The notes under the pieces: model-generated
The model's input: the letters and a program-made list of their open reading frames with translations, nothing else
What the model was told of the DNA's origin: nothing
The model's database searches: none
Shown: positions 1 through 9,125 of the stretch, one piece after another
Position numbering within the stretch: the first letter of the stretch is position 1
Layout of the letters: each line of letters starts with the position of its first letter
Position numbers and translations under genes: made by a program
Source of the DNA: Micromonospora sp. R77
GTDB taxonomy: Bacteria; Actinomycetota; Actinomycetes; Mycobacteriales; Micromonosporaceae
Assembly: GCF_022747945.1 (NCBI RefSeq)
Contig: NZ_JALDST010000001.1
Location: 6,448,001-6,512,000 of the forward strand
Direction of reading: 5' to 3'
Length of the DNA: 64,000 nt

Positions 1-1110
1 GGCTTCCTCTTCACCTGCTCCGGCTACTACCGCTACGACGCCGGTTACACCCCCGACTTCCCCGGCGTCGAGCGGTACGCCGGGCAGCTCGTGCACCCGC
101 AGCACTGGCCCGAGGACCTGGACTGGACCGGCAAGCGGGTGGTGGTGATCGGCAGCGGCGCCACGGCGGTGACCCTGGTGCCGGCGATGGCCGAGCGGGC
201 CGCGCACGTCACCATGCTCCAGCGCTCACCCACGTACGTCATCGCGCTGCCCTCGCGTGACCGGCTCGCCGACGCGCTGCGGCGCCGGCTCCCGGCGAAG
301 GCCGCATATCCGGTGGTGCGCTGGAAGAACGTGCTGCTCGGCGTCGCGAACTTCCAGCTCAGCCGGCGTCGCCCCGGACTGGTGAAGAAGTTCCTGCGAC
401 GCGCCGCCGCCGGCCGGCTGCCGGTCGGCTACGACATCGACCGGCACTTCTCACCCCGCTACGACCCGTGGGACCAGCGGCTCTGCGTGGTCCCCGACGG
501 TGACCTCTTCGACGCGGTGAGCGCCGGCCGGGCGTCCGTGGTCACCGACACCATCGACACCTTCACCGAGGGCGGCGTCCGGCTCGCCTCCGGCGAGGAG
601 CTGCCCGCCGACATCGTGGTCACCGCCACCGGCCTCAACCTGCTCGCCCTCGGCGGCATGACCGTCGCCGTCGACGGCCGGGAGGTCGACCTGGCCGGCA
701 CGGTCGCCTACAAGGGCATGATGCTCTCCGGCGTGCCGAACTTCGCGATGACCATCGGTTACACCAACGCGTCCTGGACGCTCAAGGCCGACCTGGTCGC
801 CACGTACGTCTGCCGCCTGCTGCGCCACCTGGACGCCACCGGGCAGCAGATCGTCACCCCGGTCGCCCCGGCCACCGGCGACCTCGAGCCGATCATCGAC
901 CTGAAGTCCGGGTACGTGCTGCGGGCCGTGGACCAGCTGCCCAAGCAGGGGCCGGTGGCGCCGTGGCGGCTGCACCAGAACTATCCGCGCGACGTGCTGC
1001 TGATGCGGCACGGCCGCCTCACCGACGAGGGGGTCCGGTTCTCCCGCGCCGGCACCCCACCCGCCGCCGGCCCGGCGGAACGGACCCCAGCCGACGCCCC
1101 CGTCGGCTGA
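1..1110 (+). CDS. Flavin-containing monooxygenase, C-terminal part (5' end outside window)
   Basis: The frame is open from base 1, so the N-terminal FAD-binding segment lies upstream. The fragment (369 residues) carries the class B flavoprotein/Baeyer-Villiger signature (FPGVE...HPQHWP, residues 20-38) and then the NADPH-binding Rossmann motif VVIGSGATAV at about 48-57. The family uses FAD and NADPH to oxygenate ketones or heteroatoms; the substrate here is unknown. It ends 18 nt before an SDR gene with its own AAGGAG ribosome site, followed by an alpha/beta hydrolase, so the three look like one operon. An FMO, an SDR and a hydrolase together recall the mycobacterial mymA locus, but that is only a compositional resemblance. 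Confidence 0.9.
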   Translation, partial: GFLFTCSGYYRYDAGYTPDFPGVERYAGQLVHPQHWPEDLDWTGKRVVVIGSGATAVTLVPAMAERAAHVTMLQRSPTYVIALPSRDRLADALRRRLPAKAAYPVVRWKNVLLGVANFQLSRRRPGLVKKFLRRAAAGRLPVGYDIDRHFSPRYDPWDQRLCVVPDGDLFDAVSAGRASVVTDTIDTFTEGGVRLASGEELPADIVVTATGLNLLALGGMTVAVDGREVDLAGTVAYKGMMLSGVPNFAMTIGYTNASWTLKADLVATYVCRLLRHLDATGQQIVTPVAPATGDLEPIIDLKSGYVLRAVDQLPKQGPVAPWRLHQNYPRDVLLMRHGRLTDEGVRFSRAGTPPAAGPAERTPADAPVG

Positions 1111-1128
1111 ACCGCGAAGGAGCACCTG

Positions 1129-2025
1129 ATGCGTGACTTCGTCTTTCCCGGCGGCACCGCCGTGGTCACCGGGGCGGCCAGCGGCATCGGCGAGGCCCTG
1201 GCGCACGGCCTCGCCCGGCGCGGCGCCGACCTGGTCCTGCTCGACCGGGACGCCGAACGGCTCGACGCCGTCGCCGCCGCGCTCCGCGCCGCCCACCCCG
1301 ACCGGTCGGTCGAGACGCACCTGGTGGACCTGGCCGACGCCGACGCCACCGACCGGGTGGCGGCGGAGCTGGCTCACCGCCATCCCCGGATCCGGCTGCT
1401 GGTCAACAACGCGGGCGTGGCGCTGGGTGGCCGCTTCGACCAGGTCACCCTGGACGAGTTCCTCTGGGTCATCGAGATCAACTTCCGGGCCGTGGTACGG
1501 CTGACCCACGCGCTGCTGCCGGCGCTGAAGGCCGAGCCGGGTGCCCACCTGGTCAACGTCTCCAGCCTCTTCGGGCTGATCGCCCCCGCCGGCCAGGCCG
1601 CCTACTCGGCGAGCAAGTTCGCCGTGCGCGGCTTCACCGAGGCGCTGCGCCACGAGCTGGTCGACGACGGTGTCGGCGTCACCTCCGTGCACCCGGGCGG
1701 CATCCGGACCCGCATCGCGGCCAGCGCCCGGGTGGGCAGCGGCGTCCCCCGCGAGGAGTACGAGGCCGGTCGCCGGCAGTTCGAGAAGCTGCTCTCCATC
1801 GACCCGGCGAAGGCCGCCGAGGTGATCCTGCGCGGCGTCGAACGCCGCCGGGGCCGGGTGCTGATCGGCTGGTCGGCGAAGCTGCCCGACCTGCTGGCCC
1901 GGGTCGCCCCGGCCTCCTACCACCGGGTCCTCGCCCTCGGCATGAAGCGCGCCGTCCCGGCCGCCACCGGCAGTGCCGCCACCGGCGGCGACGCGACTCC
2001 GACACCGGCGGAGCGGTCCGCGTGA
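1129..2025 (+). CDS. SDR family NAD(P)-dependent oxidoreductase
   Basis: Classical short-chain dehydrogenase, 298 residues, slightly long for the family because of a Pro/Ala-rich tail. TGAASGIGEA near residues 13-22 is the cofactor-binding glycine motif, NNAGVAL follows, NVSSLFG supplies the catalytic Ser, and YSASK places catalytic Tyr159 and Lys163. ATG is preceded by AAGGAGCACCTG, a good ribosome site. It lies between the FMO and an alpha/beta hydrolase, whose GTG start overlaps this stop codon (GTGA), implying translational coupling. It probably oxidises or reduces an alcohol/ketone in the same pathway as the monooxygenase; the substrate cannot be told from sequence. Confidence 0.93.
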   Translation: MRDFVFPGGTAVVTGAASGIGEALAHGLARRGADLVLLDRDAERLDAVAAALRAAHPDRSVETHLVDLADADATDRVAAELAHRHPRIRLLVNNAGVALGGRFDQVTLDEFLWVIEINFRAVVRLTHALLPALKAEPGAHLVNVSSLFGLIAPAGQAAYSASKFAVRGFTEALRHELVDDGVGVTSVHPGGIRTRIAASARVGSGVPREEYEAGRRQFEKLLSIDPAKAAEVILRGVERRRGRVLIGWSAKLPDLLARVAPASYHRVLALGMKRAVPAATGSAATGGDATPTPAERSA

Positions 2026-2869
2026 CCGGAACGCTGCCCGCCGCCGACGAGCTGACCGTGGCCGGGCGGCGGATGCGCTGCCGGATCACCGGGGACGGCC
2101 CGCCGGTGGTGCTGCTGCACGGCATCGGCCGCACCCTCGACGACTTCACCGCGCAGCAGGAGCTGCTGGCCGCCGACCATCGGGTGCTCAGCGTCGACCT
2201 GCCCGGTCACGGCGGCTCCGCGCCGCTGGACGTCCCGCACACGCTGCCCGCGCTCGCCGCCGCGGTCGCCGACTTCCTGGACGCGGCCGGGGTCTCCTGG
2301 CCGGCCCGGCTGGTCGGCAACTCCTCGGCGGGGCGGTGGCGATGCGGCTCGCCGCCGACCAGGCGCACCGGGCGGCCAGCCTGGTGCTGGTCAACAGCGC
2401 CGGGTTCGGCCGGGAGGTGACCGTCGCGTTGCGGCTGCTCGCCGTGCGCCCGCTCGGCCGGCTGCTGCTGCGTCCCCATCCGGTGGTGGCCCGCCGCACC
2501 GAGCTGGCGATCTTCCGGGACCCCGCGTACGCCACCGAGGAACGGATCGCCACCGCCCTCGCGGTGGCCCGTCAGCCGCACGCCGCCCGGGTGATGCTGG
2601 AGCTGGTCCGCGACCTCGGCACCTGGCGCGGGGTCCGTCCCCAGTGGCGCGAGGAGCTGCTCGCCGCGGTCGCCGCCCTGGACCTGCCCACCCTGGTCGT
2701 CTGGGGCGACCGCGACCTGATCCTGCCCGCCGGCCACCTGGCGGCCGCCCGCGCCCGGCTGCCCGAGGCGCGCACCCACCTGTTTCCCGACACCGGGCAC
2801 ATGCCGCAGATCGAGCGCGCCCCGGAGTTCCACGCGCTGGTCACCGCCTTCTGGGCCGACCACACCTGA
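2022..2869 (+). pseudogene. Alpha/beta hydrolase, one frameshift at about 2324
   Basis: The start GTG overlaps the SDR stop. The N-terminal part reads PPVVLLHGIGRTLDDF (oxyanion-hole HG) in one frame; the rest reads GGAVAMRLAADQAHRAASLV ... LVVWGDRDLILPAGH ... FPDTGHMPQIERAPEF in the -1 frame. The break falls at the nucleophile elbow: GNSSAG would become the canonical GNSLGG with one more C in the run at 2322-2325. Nucleophile Ser, acid Asp (GDRD) and His (TGHMP) are all present once the frame is restored, so this is probably a 282-residue functional hydrolase hidden by a one-base sequence error, though a real mutation cannot be excluded. It ends convergently 6 bp from the photolyase gene. 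Confidence 0.85.
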
Positions 2870-2875
2870 ACCGGC

Positions 2876-4324
2876 TCAGGGCGGGTTGCTGCCGCGCTTC
2901 TCCTCCTGGGCCAGCACCGCCTCCCGGCGTTCCGGGTCGTCCCGGTCGGCCAGCTCGGCGGCCAGCCGGGGATCGGCCACCAGCCGTTCCCGGTTGCGGT
3001 GCAGGAACGCCTCGAACCCCCCGGTGTACGGGCACGCCAGGTCGCCGAGCACCCGCTCCGGCTGGTAGCGGCAGCCGGCGCAGTAGTCGCTGATCTCGTC
3101 GAGGTGCCCGCCGTCGACCGCGTACGGGCGGGTGTCGATGCGGCCCAGGTCGGCGTACTGGCTCATGCCGACGACCATCGCGTTCATCACCCACTCGGCG
3201 CCGTCCACGAACGACCGCTGGAACCAGTCGGCCAGCTCGTCGGGGCGCCAACCACGCTGCAACGCGTAGTTGCCGAGCACCAGCAGCCGTTGCGACTGGT
3301 GCGCCCACGCCCGGTCCCGCACCCCGGCGAGCACGTCCGTCAGGCAGCGCGCCTCCACCGCGTCGGCGTCCAGCTCGGCGAACCACTCCGGCAGCGGCTC
3401 GGTGGCGGGCAGCCAACGCCGGCCCCGGAAGTCCGGTTCCAGATACCAGTAGAGCTGCCAGAGGAACTCCCGCCAGCCCAGCAGCTGCCGGACGAACGCC
3501 TCCACCGCGCCCCGCGGCGCGGCGCCGTCCCGCCAGGCCCGCTCGGCGTCCCGGATCGCCGGCTCCGGGTCGAGCAGGCCCAGGTTGAACGAGGAGGAGA
3601 GCACGCTGTGCGCCAGCAGCGGGTCACCGTGGCTCATCACGTCGGCGTAGCGGTCGTACCCGACCAGGCGGTGGCGCAGGAAGTGCGCCAGCCGGTCCCG
3701 GGCCTCGGCGTGGGTGGCCGGATAGCGTCGGGGCCCGTCCCGGCCCACGAAACGGATCCCCTCGCGCTCCCAGCGGTCCAGGTCGGCGCGGACCTCGGCG
3801 TCGATCGCGTCCTCGGTCACCGGTGGTGGTGGCGGCACGTCCGGGTCGGGGCCGCGGGTGGTGGAGCGGGGCCGGCCGGTGGCCGGGCCACCGGTCAGCA
3901 CCGCGTGGCGCTGTCGGGCGTACCGGTAGAAGTCGGTCATCCGCAGCGGCGCCCGCCGGACCCCGTCGGCCCAGGCCGCGAAGTCCGCCCGGTCGGTGAC
4001 GAAGCCGCGCGGCGGCAGCACGGTCAGCCCCTCGACGGTACGGGCGAAGCCCAGCGCGGCCCGGCTGGTCGGGTGCACCAGCTCGACCGGCTCACCGAGC
4101 CGGGTCAGCGCCTCCCGGAACGTGCCGGCGCGCAGCAGCAGCGCCCGGTCTCCCAGCTCGGCGGCCCGGTGCCGCAGCGCCGACAGGATCAGGTGGGCCT
4201 TCTGCCGGTGCATCCGGCGCTGCCGGAACCACTCCTTCGCCTCCACCAGCAGCACCGGTTGGTCGTCGGCGTCGAGGAAGTGCGGACCGAGCTGGTCGGC
4301 GAGCAGCCAGCGGCGGGTGGGCAT
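2876..4324 (-). CDS. Iron-sulfur bacterial cryptochrome/(6-4) photolyase family protein
   Basis: 482 residues; opens RRWLLADQLGPHFLD, the N-terminus typical of deoxyribodipyrimidine photolyase-related (FeS-BCP, PhrB) proteins that bind FAD and repair (6-4) photoproducts with light. Four cysteines fit the [4Fe-4S] site of this group: Cys327, Cys415, Cys418 and Cys431. Their spacing (88, 3, 13) equals that of Agrobacterium PhrB as I recall it. The stretch WVMNAMVVGMSQYADLGRID is the conserved FAD-pocket region. The start ATG has GGGGAGA upstream on the minus strand. It is convergent with the hydrolase and has a GT2 gene upstream on the same strand. Confidence 0.9.
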   Translation of the reverse strand: MPTRRWLLADQLGPHFLDADDQPVLLVEAKEWFRQRRMHRQKAHLILSALRHRAAELGDRALLLRAGTFREALTRLGEPVELVHPTSRAALGFARTVEGLTVLPPRGFVTDRADFAAWADGVRRAPLRMTDFYRYARQRHAVLTGGPATGRPRSTTRGPDPDVPPPPPVTEDAIDAEVRADLDRWEREGIRFVGRDGPRRYPATHAEARDRLAHFLRHRLVGYDRYADVMSHGDPLLAHSVLSSSFNLGLLDPEPAIRDAERAWRDGAAPRGAVEAFVRQLLGWREFLWQLYWYLEPDFRGRRWLPATEPLPEWFAELDADAVEARCLTDVLAGVRDRAWAHQSQRLLVLGNYALQRGWRPDELADWFQRSFVDGAEWVMNAMVVGMSQYADLGRIDTRPYAVDGGHLDEISDYCAGCRYQPERVLGDLACPYTGGFEAFLHRNRERLVADPRLAAELADRDDPERREAVLAQEEKRGSNPP

Positions 4325-4388
4325 GGGTCGATTCTCCCCGGCCCGGCCCGGCTTGGCACGGTGGCCCAGGTGTCGGCGGCGTGTCGGG

Positions 4389-5274
4389 TCAGGCGGGCGC
4401 GCCGGCGCCGGCGGGGGCGGGCACGGCGGCGTTCGGCTGCGGCCGGGACAGCGTGGTCAGGGCGGCCTCCACGGCGGCCGGGAGCCGCCGCCGGTGGCGC
4501 AGCACCCAGCCGGCCTGGCGGGCCGCGTCGCGCACGCCGGCCCGGCCGTCCGGGTCGCGCCACGCCTCGACGGCCACCGCCCGCACCACGTCCACCGGCC
4601 GGCGCAGCGCCGCGGTGAGCAGCCGGTTGCGCGCCTCGACCCGGCGCCGGGCCGCGGGGTCCCGGCCGGCCGGCGCCGGCAGGTGGTGGCCACCAGCTCC
4701 GGCGTGTACGCGAGGTTCCAGCCCGCCGCGGCCAGTTCCATCGCCAGCAGCGCCTCCTCGCCGTACGTGCCGAGCCGCTCGGCGAACCCGCCGACCTGCC
4801 GGTACGCCTCCCGGCGCAGCACCACCGCGCAGGCCAGGAAGCCCAGCACGCTCGGCCCGGGGCGTCCGGGGCGGTGCCGATCGGCGCCTGCGCCATGCCC
4901 GCCGAGACCGGGTCGAGCCTGGCCTGCCGCCCGACGCGTACCTGCCCGGTCAGCAGGGCCGTCCGGGGGTGCCGCCGCAGCAGCTCCCCGGCCCGCTCCA
5001 GGGAGCCCGGCGCCCAGTACGAGTCGTCGTCCGCGAACGCCACGAACGGGGTGTCCGCCAGCGCCACCCCGACGTTGCGGGCCGCCCCCGCGCCGGCGTT
5101 ACGGCCCAGCGCCACCACCCGGACCCGGGGGAACGCCGCCGCCACGGCCGCCGGGGTGCCGTCGTCGGAGCCGTTGTCCACCACGATCACCGGCGCGGTG
5201 TGCCGGGGCAGCAGGTCGAGAAGCTGGTCGCGCCGGTTGCGGGTCGCCACCACGATCGTCACGTCCGTCGTCAT
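4389..5274 (-). pseudogene. Family 2 glycosyltransferase, two frameshifts
   Basis: N-terminus TDVTIVVATRNRRDQLLDLL is the GT-A fold start of family 2 transferases, then VIVVDNGSDDG and the nucleotide-sugar/metal motif FADDDSYW (DDD). The protein continues as LGFLACAVVLRREAYRQVGG and then ends VVRAVAVEAWRDPDGRAG in two further frames. Adding one base to the run near 4857 and one near 4684 gives a continuous product of about 295 residues (...PDAPGPSVLGFLAC..., ...ELVATHLPAPAGRDPAARR...). Both defects are single-base losses in short G/C runs, as in the hydrolase above, so sequencing error is the simplest reading. It would transfer a sugar from a nucleotide donor to an unknown acceptor. Confidence 0.82.
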
Positions 5275-5451
5275 GGCCGCCCTGGTACCCGGGGACCCCA
5301 GGGGTCACTCGGATCCACGTGGGATTCCCAGCCGGGTCCCGAACCGGCGGCACGCCGCCCCCGAGGAGGGCCCGGTCCCGGCGCGGCGGACCGAACACCA
5401 GGTGGCGTGGACCACGATCACGGCCCTCGCGAGGTGGCCGGACCCACCCGG

Positions 5452-5477
5452 GACGCATCATAGATACATGACGCATC
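5452..5477. repeat. 8-bp direct repeat around the GntR start codon
   Basis: GACGCATC occurs at 5452-5459 and again at 5470-5477, 18 bp apart, bracketing the GntR regulator's ATG at 5468. It could be an autoregulatory site or chance. The 193 bp between the glycosyltransferase and GntR starts otherwise hold only the divergent promoters. Confidence 0.3.
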
Positions 5478-6121
5478 CCAGCACCCGGGCGGTGCCGTCC
5501 GCCGCCGAGCGGGCCTACCGGCACCTCAAGGGGGCCATCCTGGAACAGGTCTACCCCGGTGGTCTGCTGATCAGCGAGGGCGAGATCGCCGAGGCGGCCG
5601 GGGTGTCCCGGACCCCGGTCCGGGAGGCGTTGCTGCGGTTGGAGTCCGAAGGGCTGGTGGCGCTCTACCCGAAGCGTGGCGCGCTGATCCGGCCGGTCTC
5701 CGCCCGCGAGATCGCCGACGTCATCGAGGCCCGCCGCCTGGTCGAGCTGCACGCCGCCGAGCGGGTCTGGCCGCGCCGCGCCGAACTGCGCGCCGACCTC
5801 GCCCGCCGGCTCGACGAGATGCGCCGAGCGCACGCCGCCGGGGACCTCACCGCGCTGATGGCCGCCGACCGGGCCTTCCACGCCACCGTCGTCGAGGCCG
5901 CCGGCAACGAGATCCTCGCCGAGCTCTACCACCGGCTGCGCGACCGGCAGCTGCGGATGGGTGAGGCCAGCTTCCGACTGTCGCCGGGTTGGGCCGAGGT
6001 GGCGCTCACCGAGCACGCCGACCAGCTCGCCGCCCTCGACGGCGACGACCCGGCCGCCTGGCTCGCCAGCGTCGGCGCGCACATCGACAACGCCGCGACC
6101 GTGCTGCGGACGCTCCGGTGA
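5468..6121 (+). CDS. GntR family (FadR/FCD subfamily) transcriptional regulator
   Basis: 217 residues. The N-terminal winged helix reads AAERAYRHLKGAILEQ...LLISEGEIAEAAGVSRTPVREALLRLE (residues 12-60), the classic GntR recognition helix. An all-helical FCD ligand domain follows (EARRLVELHAAERVW...RAFHATVVEAAGNEIL...EHADQLAALDG). The frame is open far upstream, but similarity starts at this ATG. The MFS transporter start GTG overlaps its stop, so the regulator and transporter are one unit and the regulator probably senses what the transporter moves. Confidence 0.92.
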   Translation: MTHPSTRAVPSAAERAYRHLKGAILEQVYPGGLLISEGEIAEAAGVSRTPVREALLRLESEGLVALYPKRGALIRPVSAREIADVIEARRLVELHAAERVWPRRAELRADLARRLDEMRRAHAAGDLTALMAADRAFHATVVEAAGNEILAELYHRLRDRQLRMGEASFRLSPGWAEVALTEHADQLAALDGDDPAAWLASVGAHIDNAATVLRTLR

Positions 6122-7407
6122 CCGCGGCCACCGGCCGCCGCCCCGCCGTCCTGGTGTACGCCGTCGCGGTCACCGCGTACGTGGCGGCGGTGTTCCACCG
6201 CAGCTCGCTCGGCGTGACCGGGGTGGACGCCGCCGACCGTTTCCACATCAACGCCGCCGCCCTGGCCACCTTCTCCGTCGCCCAGCTCGCCGTCTACGCG
6301 GCCATGCAGATCCCCGTCGGGGTGCTGCTCGACCGGTACGGCTCCCGCCGCCTGCTGCTCACCGGCGGGGCGCTGATGGTCGCCGGGCAGCTCTGCTTCG
6401 CCGTGGCCACCGACGTCCCGCTCGCCGTCGCGGCCCGGGTCCTGGTCGGCCTCGGCGACGCGATGACCTTCATCAGCGTGCTGCGGATCGTGGCGTTCTG
6501 GTTCCCCGGCCGGCGCAACCCGCTGCTGGTGCAGCTCACCGGCACCTTCGGCCAGCTCGGGGCGGTGCTGGGCGCCGTACCCCTGGTGGCGCTGCTGCAC
6601 CACGCCGGCTGGACGCCGGCCTTCCTCACCGCGGCGGCGCTCGGCGCGACCGTGCTGCTGCTGGTGCTGGTCGCCGTCCGGGACACCCCGCACCGCGCGC
6701 ACCCCGGCGCGGTCGCCCCGGACCTCGCCGCCGTACGCCGGCAGCTCGCCGCCGCCTGGGGACAGCCCGGCACCCGCCTCGGCCTCTGGACCCACTTCGT
6801 CACCCAGTTCTCCGGGGCGGTCTTCGCACTGCTGTGGGGCTATCCGTTCCTGGTCCAGGGGCAGGGGTTGTCGCCGACCGCGGCGGCGTCGCTGCTCACC
6901 CTGATGACGGTGGCCACCCTGGTCTGCGGGCCGGTCGTCGCGCACCTCTGCGCCCGGCACCCGTTCCGCCGCTCGGTGGTGGTCTTCGCGATCACCGCCG
7001 GCACCGCCGCCGTCTGGGCGGTGGTACTCGCCTGGCCCGGCCGCGCACCGCACTGGCTGCTGGTCGCCCTGGTGGTCGTCCTCGCGGTCAACGGCCCCGG
7101 CTCGGTGATCGGCTTCGACTACGCCCGCACCTTCAACCCGGTGCACCGGATCGGCAGCGCCACCGGCATCGTCAACGTCGGTGGCTTCGTCGCGTCGATC
7201 CTGCTGGTGCTCGCCGTCGGCGTGGTGCTCGACCTGGCCACCCCGGCCGGCGCGGCCACCCCGCCGCTGAGCGCGTTCCGCTGGGCGTTCGCCGTGCAGT
7301 ACGTGCTCTGGGCCGTCGGCGCCGTCCAGGTGCTGCGGTACCGCAACGCCGCCCGCCGCCGGTACGCCGCCGAGCACCCTGCGGTCCCGACCCCGGTGGC
7401 CGCCTGA
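6118..7407 (+). CDS. MFS transporter
   Basis: 429 residues with about 12 hydrophobic segments: VYAVAVTAYVAAVFHRSSLG at the start, and the MFS loop motif QIPVGVLLDRYGSRRLLLTGG after TM2 (G-x-x-x-D-R-x-G-x-R/K). Start GTG overlaps the GntR stop by 4 nt. The N-terminal FHRSSLGVTG pattern is common in actinobacterial MFS proteins close to the nitrate/oxalate-type branch, but the substrate is not deducible. It ends 4 bp before a convergent DoxX-like gene. An inner-membrane exporter or importer, probably controlled by the coupled GntR protein. Confidence 0.92.
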   Translation: MTAATGRRPAVLVYAVAVTAYVAAVFHRSSLGVTGVDAADRFHINAAALATFSVAQLAVYAAMQIPVGVLLDRYGSRRLLLTGGALMVAGQLCFAVATDVPLAVAARVLVGLGDAMTFISVLRIVAFWFPGRRNPLLVQLTGTFGQLGAVLGAVPLVALLHHAGWTPAFLTAAALGATVLLLVLVAVRDTPHRAHPGAVAPDLAAVRRQLAAAWGQPGTRLGLWTHFVTQFSGAVFALLWGYPFLVQGQGLSPTAAASLLTLMTVATLVCGPVVAHLCARHPFRRSVVVFAITAGTAAVWAVVLAWPGRAPHWLLVALVVVLAVNGPGSVIGFDYARTFNPVHRIGSATGIVNVGGFVASILLVLAVGVVLDLATPAGAATPPLSAFRWAFAVQYVLWAVGAVQVLRYRNAARRRYAAEHPAVPTPVAA

Positions 7408-7411
7408 CGGG

Positions 7412-7831
7412 TCAGCGTCGGCGGCGTCGGTGGGTGACCGAGTCGAGCAGCAGGGTGAGCCCCGCCCCGACCAGCCAGACGTCCTTGGCGATGCCGATGC
7501 CCGCCTGGGTGGGGCGCAGGCTGTTCGGCTCGCGCAGCCCCGGCGTCTTCAGATACAGCTGCACCAGGCCGGCGCCGAAGGCGGTCAGTCCGAGCCCGAC
7601 CAGCACCGACGGGACGAACGGGGCGAGCAGTGCGGCGCCCAGCGCGATCTCGCCCCGGGAGAGCAGCTTCGCGAACCGGTCCGCCTCCACCTGCCCGAGC
7701 TGCGGGATCGCCCCGACCGCCATGCCGTGCACCGCCTCGGCGGACTCGCCCTCCAGGGTGCGCTTGCCGAGCCCGGAGTTCAGGATGAACGCGCCGATGC
7801 TGACCCGCAGCGGCGCATGCGTCAGCTTCAT
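7412..7831 (-). CDS. DoxX-like small membrane protein
   Basis: 139 residues from an ATG preceded by GGGAG (minus strand). Hydrophobic stretches LLSRGEIALGAALLAPFVPS, VLVGLGLTAFGAGLVQLYL and KDVWLVGAGLTLLLD give three to four membrane segments, as in the DoxX family, and the tail is basic (HRRRRR). The opening LRVSIGAFILNSGLGK with a conserved Gly/Lys region fits actinobacterial DoxX-like proteins of unknown function. It ends convergently with the MFS gene. A membrane protein; no further role can be assigned. Confidence 0.75.
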   Translation of the reverse strand: MKLTHAPLRVSIGAFILNSGLGKRTLEGESAEAVHGMAVGAIPQLGQVEADRFAKLLSRGEIALGAALLAPFVPSVLVGLGLTAFGAGLVQLYLKTPGLREPNSLRPTQAGIGIAKDVWLVGAGLTLLLDSVTHRRRRR

Positions 7832-7951
7832 GATCACTCCCGTGGGTGTCGGAGAACCGTGCCGCCGCCTACCCGGCGACGACCGCGATAACCACGGCAA
7901 CGGTGGGCCCCGGCCGTGATCAGCGGTAGGTTCTCCACCGGGGCGTGATCA

Positions 7952-8042
7952 CCGCAGTCGCGGCCGAAGGAGGCATCGTGAGCGCGAGGAGTGAGCCGGG
8001 TTTGCGAGCCCCGCAGTCGCGAACGAAGGAGGCATCGTGAGC
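7952..8042 (+). repeat. Duplicated translation-start region upstream of mscR
   Basis: A 32-bp segment (ccgcagtcgc...aaggaggcatcgtgagc) at 7952-7983 recurs at 8011-8042 with two mismatches, 59 bp apart. Each copy carries AAGGAGG plus a GTG. The second GTG starts the dehydrogenase; the first opens a 20-codon frame. Confidence 0.85.
7978..8040 (+). CDS. Putative 20-residue upstream ORF before mscR
   Basis: GTG at 7978 has an ideal AAGGAGG 4 nt upstream (identical to the one used by the next gene) and encodes 20 residues, [20 protein letters not shown]. Its TGA overlaps the GTG of the dehydrogenase (GTGA), so translation of this short frame would be coupled to the enzyme. It arises from the duplicated start region and may be only a by-product, or a leader peptide that tunes expression. 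Confidence 0.35.
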   Translation: MSARSEPGLRAPQSRTKEAS

Positions 8043-9125
8043 CAGGAAGTCCGGGGAGTCGTGTCGCGGCGCAAGGGCGCGCCGGTCGAGGTCACCACCA
8101 TCGTGGTGCCCGACCCGGGGCCCGGCGAGGCGGTCGTCAAGGTGCAGTCCTGCGGGGTCTGCCACACCGACCTGCACTACCGCGAGGGCGGCATCAACGA
8201 CGACTACCCGTTCCTGCTCGGCCACGAGGCCGCCGGCATCGTCGAGCAGGTGGGGGAGGGCGTCACCGGCGTGGCCCCCGGCGACTTCGTGGTGCTGAAC
8301 TGGCGTGCCGTCTGCGGAGTGTGCCGGGCCTGCCGGCGGGGTCGCCCCTGGTACTGCTTCGACACCCACAACGCGACGCAGAAGATGACCCTCACCGACG
8401 GCACCGAGTTGTCGCCCGCCCTCGGCATCGGCGCCTTCGCCGAGAAGACCCTGGTGCACGCCGGCCAGTGCACGAAGGTGGACCCGGCGGCCCGTCCGGC
8501 GGCAGTGGGCCTGCTCGGCTGCGGCGTGATGGCCGGCCTCGGCGCGGCCATGAACACCGGCCAGGTGACCCGGGGCGACTCGGTCGCGGTGATCGGCTGC
8601 GGCGGGGTCGGCGACGCGGCGGTGGCCGGCGCCGCCCTCGCCGGCGCGACGACGATCATCGCGGTGGACACCGACTCGCGAAAGCTCGACTGGGCGCGGA
8701 AGTTCGGCGCGACGCACACCGTCAACGCCTCGGACGACGACCCGGTCGAGGCGATCCGCGCGGCCACCGGCGGCTTCGGCGCCGACGTGGTGATCGACGC
8801 CGTGGGCCGCCCGGAGACCTGGCAGCAGGCGTTCTACGCCCGCGACCTGGCCGGCACGGTGGTGCTGGTCGGCGTGCCCACCCCCGAGATGCGGGTGGAG
8901 CTGCCGCTGCTGGACGTCTTCGGCCGCGGCGGCGCCCTCAAGTCCAGCTGGTACGGCGACTGCCTGCCCAGCCGCGACTTCCCCCTGTTGACCGAGCTCT
9001 ACCTGCAGGGCCGCCTCGACCTCGACGCGTTCGTCACCGAGGAGATCGCCCTGGACCAGGTCGAGGAGGCGTTCACCCGGATGCACCACGGCGACGTGCT
9101 CCGCTCGGTGGTGGTCTTCCCGTGA
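8037..9125 (+). CDS. mscR: S-(hydroxymethyl)mycothiol dehydrogenase
   Basis: 362-residue zinc-dependent class III alcohol dehydrogenase. [14 protein letters not shown] gives the catalytic Zn cysteine, GHEAAG the Zn histidine, [15 protein letters not shown] the structural-zinc cysteines, and [15 protein letters not shown] the NAD-binding loop. The sequence closely matches actinobacterial mycothiol-dependent formaldehyde/nitroso-reductases (Rv2259 type). It oxidises S-hydroxymethylmycothiol to S-formylmycothiol with NAD in the cytoplasm, detoxifying formaldehyde. A metallo-beta-lactamase gene overlaps its stop, the same pairing as Rv2259-Rv2260. Start GTG has AAGGAGG. Confidence 0.93.
   Translation: MSQEVRGVVSRRKGAPVEVTTIVVPDPGPGEAVVKVQSCGVCHTDLHYREGGINDDYPFLLGHEAAGIVEQVGEGVTGVAPGDFVVLNWRAVCGVCRACRRGRPWYCFDTHNATQKMTLTDGTELSPALGIGAFAEKTLVHAGQCTKVDPAARPAAVGLLGCGVMAGLGAAMNTGQVTRGDSVAVIGCGGVGDAAVAGAALAGATTIIAVDTDSRKLDWARKFGATHTVNASDDDPVEAIRAATGGFGADVVIDAVGRPETWQQAFYARDLAGTVVLVGVPTPEMRVELPLLDVFGRGGALKSSWYGDCLPSRDFPLLTELYLQGRLDLDAFVTEEIALDQVEEAFTRMHHGDVLRSVVVFP

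Noticed and set aside
451..1923. A 490-codon minus-strand frame under the FMO and SDR genes
   Set aside because: Antisense shadow of two well-supported enzymes, with a Gly/Asp/Val/Gln-rich composition typical of reverse-strand reading of GC-rich genes.
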